Of a stretch of 64,000 nucleotides of DNA, positions 59,157 to 64,000 are shown piece by piece (the first letter of the stretch is position 1; each line of letters begins with the position of its first letter). The stretch comes from Gemmobacter caeruleus (lineage in GTDB: Bacteria; Pseudomonadota; Alphaproteobacteria; Rhodobacterales; Rhodobacteraceae). The DNA lies in assembly GCF_008271655.1 (NCBI RefSeq), contig NZ_VKKX01000053.1, forward strand, positions 45,121 to 109,120, in the 5' to 3' direction. Below the pieces are notes generated by a model. That model was not told the origin of the DNA, did not search any database, and worked only from the letters and a program-made list of their open reading frames with translations. A program made the translations under genes and the position numbers.

Positions 59157-60478
59157 CCGCGCTTCTGATCTTTGCGATCCTGGCGATCCTGCTGGTCACC
59201 GGGATGCCCGTCTCCATCGCGCTTGGCCTGACGGTGTTTTCCTTCCTGTTCTTCTTCACCTCGATCCCGATGGATTCGATCGCGCTGAAGCTGTTCACCG
59301 GCATCGAGAAGTTCGAGATCATGGCGATCCCGTTCTTCATCCTGGCGGGGAATTTCCTGACCCATGGCGGCGTGGCGCGACGGATGATCCGCTTTGCCAC
59401 CTCGATGGTCGGCCACTGGTATGGCGGCATGGGTCTGGCGGCGGTGCTGGCCTGCGCGCTGTTCGCCGCGATTTCCGGCTCCTCGCCCGCCACGGTCATG
59501 GCCGTGGGGTCGATCCTGATCCCGGCCATGGTGAAACAGGGCTACCCGCCGCAATTCGGCGTGGGCACCGTGGCCACGGCCGGCGGTCTGGGCATCCTGA
59601 TCCCGCCCTCGATCGTGATGGTGATGTATGCCGTCGCCACCAGCGGCATGGTCGTCACCGGCCCGAACGGCGAGCCGGTCATGTCGGCCTCCATCGGCAC
59701 GCTGTTCATGGCGGGTGTCATCCCCGGGCTGATGCTGGCCGCGATGCTGGGCGGCACGACGATCTGGCGCGCCTGGAAGAACAACTATCCCCGCATGACG
59801 CGCGCCAGCTGGGCCGAACGTGGCACCGCACTGCGCGAGTCGATCTGGGGGCTGATGCTGATCGTGATCATCATGGGCGGCATCTATGGCGGCATCTTCA
59901 CGCCGACCGAGGCCGCCGCCGTCAGCGCCGTCTATGCCTTTGTCGTCGCGGTCTGGGTCTACAAGGACATCAAGCTGCGCGATGTGCCGAAGGTGCTGCT
60001 GTCCTCGGCCGCGATGTCGGCGATGCTGCTCTATATCATCACCAATGCCGTGATGTTCGCCTTCATCCTGACCTCGGAACAGATCCCGCAGACCCTGTCG
60101 GACTGGATCGTGGGGCTTGGCCTGGGCAAGATCGGCTTCCTGCTGATGGTCAACGTCATGCTGCTGTTCATCGGCATGGTGATGGAGCCTTCGGCCATCG
60201 TGCTGATCATGGCGCCGATCCTCTATCCGGTGGCGGTGAAGCTGGGGGTCGATCCGGTGCATTTCGGCATCATGCTGGTGGTCAACATGGAGATCGGGCT
60301 TTGCACGCCACCCGTGGGCCTGAACCTCTATGTCGGCTCGGCCATCTCCAAGCTGGGCCTGACCGAGGTGACCAAGGCCGCGACGCCCTGGCTGCTGACC
60401 GCGCTCGCCTTCCTGATGATCGTGACCTATATCCCCGAGGTTTCGCTGCTTCTGCCCCGCTTGCTGGGCATGAACTGA
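59153..60478 (+). CDS. dctM: C4-dicarboxylate TRAP large permease DctM
   Basis: 441 residues, about 12 helices, with LGILIPPSIVMVMYAVATSG, GGIFTPTEAAAVSAVYAFVV and VNMEIGLCTPPVGLNLYVG, all typical of DctM. It is the carrier of the sodium-coupled transporter for succinate, malate and fumarate. There is no extra tail, unlike the TakM-like protein. Confidence 0.95.
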   Translation: MTALLIFAILAILLVTGMPVSIALGLTVFSFLFFFTSIPMDSIALKLFTGIEKFEIMAIPFFILAGNFLTHGGVARRMIRFATSMVGHWYGGMGLAAVLACALFAAISGSSPATVMAVGSILIPAMVKQGYPPQFGVGTVATAGGLGILIPPSIVMVMYAVATSGMVVTGPNGEPVMSASIGTLFMAGVIPGLMLAAMLGGTTIWRAWKNNYPRMTRASWAERGTALRESIWGLMLIVIIMGGIYGGIFTPTEAAAVSAVYAFVVAVWVYKDIKLRDVPKVLLSSAAMSAMLLYIITNAVMFAFILTSEQIPQTLSDWIVGLGLGKIGFLLMVNVMLLFIGMVMEPSAIVLIMAPILYPVAVKLGVDPVHFGIMLVVNMEIGLCTPPVGLNLYVGSAISKLGLTEVTKAATPWLLTALAFLMIVTYIPEVSLLLPRLLGMN

Positions 60479-60499
60479 ACCACGGCAGCAGAACAGAGG

Positions 60500-60524
60500 C
60501 GGCGCGGGGAAATTCTCCGCGCCG
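60500..60524 (+). terminator. dctM terminator
   Basis: Arms CGGCGCGG and CCGCGCCG, then TTTCATTT. Confidence 0.8.
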
Positions 60525-60619
60525 TTTCATTTGCGGCGGGCGATGTCGCGGACAGGGCAGCGGCGCGGCAGCACCGGCGTAGCGTCACGACAACAGCCCC
60601 TTTGCGCGGTGATGATCCG

Positions 60620-61561
60620 ATGACCCGCCCCCCTGTCGCCCTGCTGGGAATCCTCTGCCTCGCTGCGGGGATCGCCGTGTTTTCGATGCAGGACGTGATC
60701 CTGAAGCGGCTGTCCGGCGATTATCCGCTGCATCAGGCCATGGTGCTGCGCAGCCTGGCCGCGGCGCCGCTGCTGTTCGGACTGGCAGTCCTGTCCGGCG
60801 GCGCGCGCAGCCTGATCGCGCCGGGCTGGCCGCGGATGGTGCTGCGCGGGCTGGTCAGCTTTGCCGCCTATACCTGCTATTACCTCGCCCTGCCCGCCTT
60901 GCCGATCGCGACCACGGTCGCGCTCTATTTCTCGGCGCCGCTGATGATCGTGGTCCTGTCGGTGGTGATGCTGGGCGAAAGGGTCAGCCCCGCGCGCTGG
61001 CTGGCGGTAATCTGCGGCTTTGGCGGGGTGGTTGTGATCCTGCGGCCCGATGCGGCGCCGGTCGATCTGGCGGCGGCGCTGGCGATCGGGTCGGGCATGG
61101 CCTATGCGCTGTCGATGATCCTGGCGCGCATCCAGGGCGGGCAGTTCAGCGCCGCCGCCATGGCCTTTCACGGCAATCTGGTCTTTCTCGGCCTCGCAGT
61201 CGGGCTGTCGCTGGTCTTTGGCCGCGGCGGCTGGAGCGCGGAGAGCCTGCATCCCAGCCTTGCCTTCCTGACCCGGGGCTGGGTCATGCCGCCCGCGCGC
61301 GACCTGGCTCTGATGGCGGCCTGCGGGCCGATCGCGGCGCTTGGCCTCACGCTCCTCAATCAGGCCTACCGGCTGGCACCGGCGCCGATGCTGGCGCCCT
61401 TTGAATATACCGCGCTGATCTGGGGGCTGATCTGGGGTTGGCTGATCTGGTCCGACTGGCCCGATGCCGCGACCTGGGCCGGCATCGCCATCATCGTGAC
61501 CGCCGGTTTGGTGGTGCTGTGGCGCCCCGGCACGCCACGCGCCGACACCGCCACCCCCTGA
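60620..61561 (+). CDS. EamA-family (DMT) transporter
   Basis: 313 residues, about ten helices in two EamA repeats. The first contains RSLAAAPLLFGLAVLSGGAR and YTCYYLALPALPIATTVALY, the second AFEYTALIWGLIWGWLIWSD-like (FEYTALIWGLIWGWLIWSDW). DMT proteins export amino acids, purines or other metabolites; the substrate is not known. The start at 60620 is weakly supported (GGTGAT upstream). Confidence 0.9.
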   Translation: MTRPPVALLGILCLAAGIAVFSMQDVILKRLSGDYPLHQAMVLRSLAAAPLLFGLAVLSGGARSLIAPGWPRMVLRGLVSFAAYTCYYLALPALPIATTVALYFSAPLMIVVLSVVMLGERVSPARWLAVICGFGGVVVILRPDAAPVDLAAALAIGSGMAYALSMILARIQGGQFSAAAMAFHGNLVFLGLAVGLSLVFGRGGWSAESLHPSLAFLTRGWVMPPARDLALMAACGPIAALGLTLLNQAYRLAPAPMLAPFEYTALIWGLIWGWLIWSDWPDAATWAGIAIIVTAGLVVLWRPGTPRADTATP

Positions 61562-61570
61562 AAGTAGAAA

Positions 61571-61594
61571 GGGCCGCACCTTGCGGCGCGGCCC
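61571..61594. terminator. Terminator between the DMT gene and tig
   Basis: Arms GGGCCGC and GCGGCCC with a 10-nt loop. On the minus strand CCTTTCTACTTTC follows, so it ends tig transcripts. Confidence 0.75.
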
Positions 61595-61619
61595 CCTGTC
61601 AATGCATCCCGCAAAGGGA

Positions 61620-62954
61620 TCAGATCTCGTCCAGAGCCTCGACGGCCTTTTGCAGTTCTTCCTTCGAGATTTCCTTGTCGCTGACCTTGGCGCCGGCGAC
61701 GATGAAATCGACAACCTTGTCCTCGAAGATCGGCGCGCGCAGTTGCTGCTGCATCTGGGCGTTCTTCTGCACGAATTCAAAGAAGGCGCGTTCCTGGCCC
61801 GGATACTGGCGCGCGGCGTTCAGCACGGCCTGGGTCATCTCGGCGTCGGAAACCTGCACATCGGCCTTGCGACCGACCTCGGCCAGCAACAGGCCCAGAC
61901 GGACCCGGCGCTCGGCCAGCTTCTTGTGCTCGTCGGTCGCCTCGACATGACCATGGTTGTGGTCATGCACATCGGGGTTTTCCTCGTGCCACAGCTGATG
62001 CGCGATCTGGGCGGCCTCGGCCTCGACCAGCTTCGACGGCAGGTCGAACTTCACCAGCCCGTCCAGCTGATCCAGCAGCGACCGCTTCAGCACGGCACGC
62101 GCGGCGCCCTTGTATTCGGCCTCCAGACGCTCGGCGATCTGGCCTTTCAGCGCCTCCAGCGACTCGGCGCCGAATTTCTTGGCCAGCTCGTCATCCAGAT
62201 CGGCGGCTTTCGGCGCCTTCACGGCATGGACCTTGCACTTGAACAGGGCTTCCTTGCCCGCCAGATGCGCGGCGCCATAGTTTTCCGGGAAGGAAACCTT
62301 GACCTCGACATCGTCCTCGACCTTGGCGCCGACCAGCTGTTCCTCGAAGCCCGGGATGAACGACCCCGAGCCCAGCACCAGCGGATAGCCCTCGCCCTTG
62401 CCGCCTTCGAAAGCCTCGCCATCCACGAAACCCTCGAAGTCGATGGTGACCTGGTCGCCATCCTTGGCCTTGGAGCCCTTCTTGCGGTCGTCGAAGGACT
62501 TGGCGGTGTCAGCCAGGTTCTTCAGCGCTTCCTCGACGGCGGCGTCTTCGGCCTTGACCACCAGACGCTCCAGCGTCACGGCCGAGGCATCCAGCTCCGG
62601 GATCGGCGGCAGGGCTTCATAGGACATCTCGACGACGACGTCCTGACCCTCTTTCCACTCCTCGCCATTCACCATCTTCACTTCGGGTTGCAGCGCCGGA
62701 CGGTCGCCGGAGGCCTCGAAATGGTCCTGCATGGCGCCATCAATGGCTTCCTGCATGGCTTCGCCGATCAGGCGCGGGCCGAACTGCTTGCGCAGCATGG
62801 CCAGCGGCACCTTGCCCTTGCGGAAGCCCTTCATCTCGATCTCGGGCTGCGCCTCGACCAGCTTGGCCTGGACCTTTTCGTCCAGCTCGGCGGCAGTCAC
62901 CGTGATGGTGTAGCCGCGCTTCAGACCTTCGTTCAGGGTCTCGGTGACCTGCAT
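61620..62954 (-). CDS. tig: Trigger factor
   Basis: 444 residues. Ribosome-binding domain at the N-terminus ([17 protein letters not shown]), FKBP-type peptidyl-prolyl isomerase domain in the middle ([25 protein letters not shown]), and a long helical C-terminus. A His/Asp-rich stretch ([20 protein letters not shown]) is inserted near residue 325, common in alphaproteobacterial Tig. It folds nascent chains at the ribosome. Confidence 0.97.
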   Translation of the reverse strand: MQVTETLNEGLKRGYTITVTAAELDEKVQAKLVEAQPEIEMKGFRKGKVPLAMLRKQFGPRLIGEAMQEAIDGAMQDHFEASGDRPALQPEVKMVNGEEWKEGQDVVVEMSYEALPPIPELDASAVTLERLVVKAEDAAVEEALKNLADTAKSFDDRKKGSKAKDGDQVTIDFEGFVDGEAFEGGKGEGYPLVLGSGSFIPGFEEQLVGAKVEDDVEVKVSFPENYGAAHLAGKEALFKCKVHAVKAPKAADLDDELAKKFGAESLEALKGQIAERLEAEYKGAARAVLKRSLLDQLDGLVKFDLPSKLVEAEAAQIAHQLWHEENPDVHDHNHGHVEATDEHKKLAERRVRLGLLLAEVGRKADVQVSDAEMTQAVLNAARQYPGQERAFFEFVQKNAQMQQQLRAPIFEDKVVDFIVAGAKVSDKEISKEELQKAVEALDEI

Positions 62955-62979
62955 GCGTGTTTCGTCCTTCTCATCTCTC

Positions 62980-63064
62980 TGGTGCGGGTGGAGGGACTTG
63001 AACCCCCACGCCTCGCGGCGCCAGAACCTAAATCTGGTGCGTCTACCAATTTCGCCACACCCGC
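62980..63064 (-). tRNA. tRNA-Leu (anticodon UAG)
   Basis: 85 nt, CCA encoded. The acceptor begins GCGGGTG; anticodon stem ACCAGA and TCTGGC surround loop TTTAGGT, so the anticodon is TAG. Long variable arm and GTTCAAGTC T-loop are present. Confidence 0.95.
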
Positions 63065-63189
63065 TTTTTCACAGCCTGCACCGCCCGGCCCATGCGGAAC
63101 CGGGCCCGGACAGGCCCTGAAAATCCGCGCCCTTCTAACAAAGCCCCGCGCCGGATGCGAGAGGAAAATCGCGTGCCACAATCGCGCCG

Positions 63190-63267
63190 GATTATGGCAG
63201 CCCCCGCCCCAGTTCCGACCGGCCCCGCCGAAAAAGACCTCGCGCCGGGCGCAATCCTGCCATAATC
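63190..63267. promoter_or_regulatory. 11-bp inverted repeat upstream of the Hint gene
   Basis: GATTATGGCAG (63190-63200) and CTGCCATAATC (63257-63267) are exact inverted repeats 56 bp apart, in the 246-bp gap between tRNA-Leu and the Hint gene. The right arm lies 43 bp before the start. No further gene is seen in this gap. Confidence 0.5.
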
Positions 63268-63310
63268 TGACAGGAAAAAGAGCAGAAGCAAAACACGAAC
63301 AGGTCGCCCC

Positions 63311-63778
63311 ATGAAAACCGAGACTTTCGGCACGATCGCGCACGGCTCCGCCTGCACCGCCACCGCGCTGACCGCGGGCACCGTCGTGCTGACGCTGAAA
63401 GGCGCGCTCCCGGTTGAGGCGCTGCGCCCCGGCGACCGCATCATCACCCGCGACGGCGCCCGCCCGCTTCTGGCCCTGCGCCCGGTGGCGGCCCCCCGCA
63501 TGGTCCGCGTCTCGGCCTCGGCCATCGGCGTCGAACAGCCCGAAGAAGACATGGTGATCTCGGCCGAAACCCGCATCCTGGTGCGCGACTGGCGCGCCAA
63601 GGCGCTCAAGGGCTGCGACCAGGCGGTGATCGAGGCCGCGCGCCTCGTCGATGGCGAATATATCCGCTTTGAGGCCAGCAGCCCGGCACAATTCTACACG
63701 CTCGATTTCGACGCCCATGTGGTGATCTATGCCGGCGGGCTGGAACTGGCGATCGCGCCGGCCCTCGAAACCGTCTGA
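63311..63778 (+). CDS. Hint-domain protein
   Basis: 155 residues. The Hint domain starts at about residue 15 (CTATALTAGTVVLTLKGALP VEALRPGDRI). The segment ALRPGDRIITRDGARPLLALR is typical of the Hint_2 group of Rhodobacteraceae. The intein-type Cys at the start and the C-terminal His-Asn splice residues are not clearly present, so it is probably not an intein. It lies alone between the tRNA and an IS. Its role is unknown. Confidence 0.82.
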   Translation: MKTETFGTIAHGSACTATALTAGTVVLTLKGALPVEALRPGDRIITRDGARPLLALRPVAAPRMVRVSASAIGVEQPEEDMVISAETRILVRDWRAKALKGCDQAVIEAARLVDGEYIRFEASSPAQFYTLDFDAHVVIYAGGLELAIAPALETV

Positions 63779-63781
63779 CCC

Positions 63782-63826
63782 GAATTTTCTGCGAAAATTC
63801 CCGCGCGGCCGCCCCACCGGGCGGCC
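63782..63826 (+). terminator. Two stem-loops after the Hint gene
   Basis: First GAATTTTC (63782-63789) and GAAAATTC (63793-63800), like the hairpin after fabD. Then GGCCGCCC (63807-63814) and GGGCGGCC (63819-63826) followed by CTTCGC. Terminator-like, without a good T-run. Confidence 0.6.
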
Positions 63827-63838
63827 CTTCGCATTCCG

Positions 63839-63875
63839 CCCCTTCATCTGTTCACAAATATCCTGCGGGGAGGTC
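63839..63875 (-). repeat. Intergenic repeat, copy C, interrupted by the IS
   Basis: The minus strand reads GGATATTTGTGAACAGATGA, matching copy B. The GC-hairpin half is missing where the IS left end begins. Confidence 0.65.
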
Positions 63876-64000
63876 TGAACCGCGCCGGGTTTGCCGGAGG
63901 CTCCAACTCCTGAGTAGGATGGAGCATCATGAGCAAGACCACGAACAAGTTTTCCCCTGAGGTGCGCGAGCGGGCGGTGCGGCTGGTCTTCGACAACGAA
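63876..64000 (+). mobile_element. IS3-family insertion sequence, left end
   Basis: Begins near TGAACCGCGCCGGGTTTGCC, an end resembling IS3-family terminal repeats, followed by the transposase orfA. The right end is outside the window. Confidence 0.7.
63929..64000 (+). CDS. IS3-family transposase OrfA (3' end outside window)
   Basis: 24 codons seen: MSKTTNKFSPEVRERAVRLV then FDNE, the start of an HTH-bearing OrfA (HTH_Tnp_1 family). GGATGGAG lies 4 nt upstream. The partner orfB is not in the window. Confidence 0.88.
   Translation, partial: MSKTTNKFSPEVRERAVRLVFDNE

Overview
The window is GC-rich (roughly two thirds G+C), densely coded, and alphaproteobacterial. A complete Rhodobacter-type gene transfer agent (GTA) cluster beside cysE, a dctSR/dctPQM locus, a TakP-like keto-acid TRAP transporter and Rhodobacteraceae-style intergenic repeats point to the family Rhodobacteraceae (order Rhodobacterales). 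I cannot name the genus from sequence alone.

Layout. 1-3,099 (minus): cysE followed by three translationally overlapping phospholipid genes (plsC-like, cdsA-like, CDP-alcohol phosphatidyltransferase). 3,179-17,174 (minus): a full structural GTA cluster, gp1 to gp15, with an upstream leader and candidate promoter. 17,374-18,447: a divergent TetR / DUF1772 pair around a palindromic operator. 18,483-26,397: fatty-acid synthesis split into fabF-mltG (minus) and fabD-fabG-acpP (plus), separated by a cytochrome b561-YceI fusion and an RTX calcium-binding protein. 26,421-27,514: a VOC-fold protein and a second, periplasmic YceI protein. 27,632-34,333: a flavin-centred redox module (ApbE, a PepSY-flavodoxin-FNR membrane reductase, a DUF2271 protein with a flavinylation-like motif, an Asp-rich secreted protein, a small PepSY protein and an OmpR-type two-component system) with repeated 11-bp-period operator-like sites. 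34,743-35,177: an integrase remnant. 35,442-42,412: a roughly 7-kb integrative element inserted in the 3' end of tRNA-Ser(GGA). It carries integrase, AlpA-like regulator, primase-like and RepA-like helicase genes and an iteron/hairpin region that looks like a replication origin.

42,542-48,214: a small conserved protein, an XRE-like regulator, an AlaX-type editing protein, an MscS-type channel and cysK. 48,470-52,215: a TakP/Q/M-type TRAP transporter arranged convergently. 52,449-54,150: epmA divergent from efp, which it is expected to modify. 54,274-60,478: a small membrane protein, then dctR-dctS divergent from dctP-dctQ-dctM, a sensor/regulator with its own C4-dicarboxylate TRAP transporter. 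60,620-64,000: an EamA exporter, trigger factor, tRNA-Leu(UAG), a Hint-domain protein and the left end of an IS3-family element.

The parts most worth a second look are the flavin/PepSY/DUF2271 redox module with its shared operator motif, the tRNA-Ser element with its putative origin, micro-ORFs and 26-bp palindrome, and several regulatory dyads (TetR pair, takP promoter, GTA leader, acpP leader). No CRISPR array or rRNA gene was seen.
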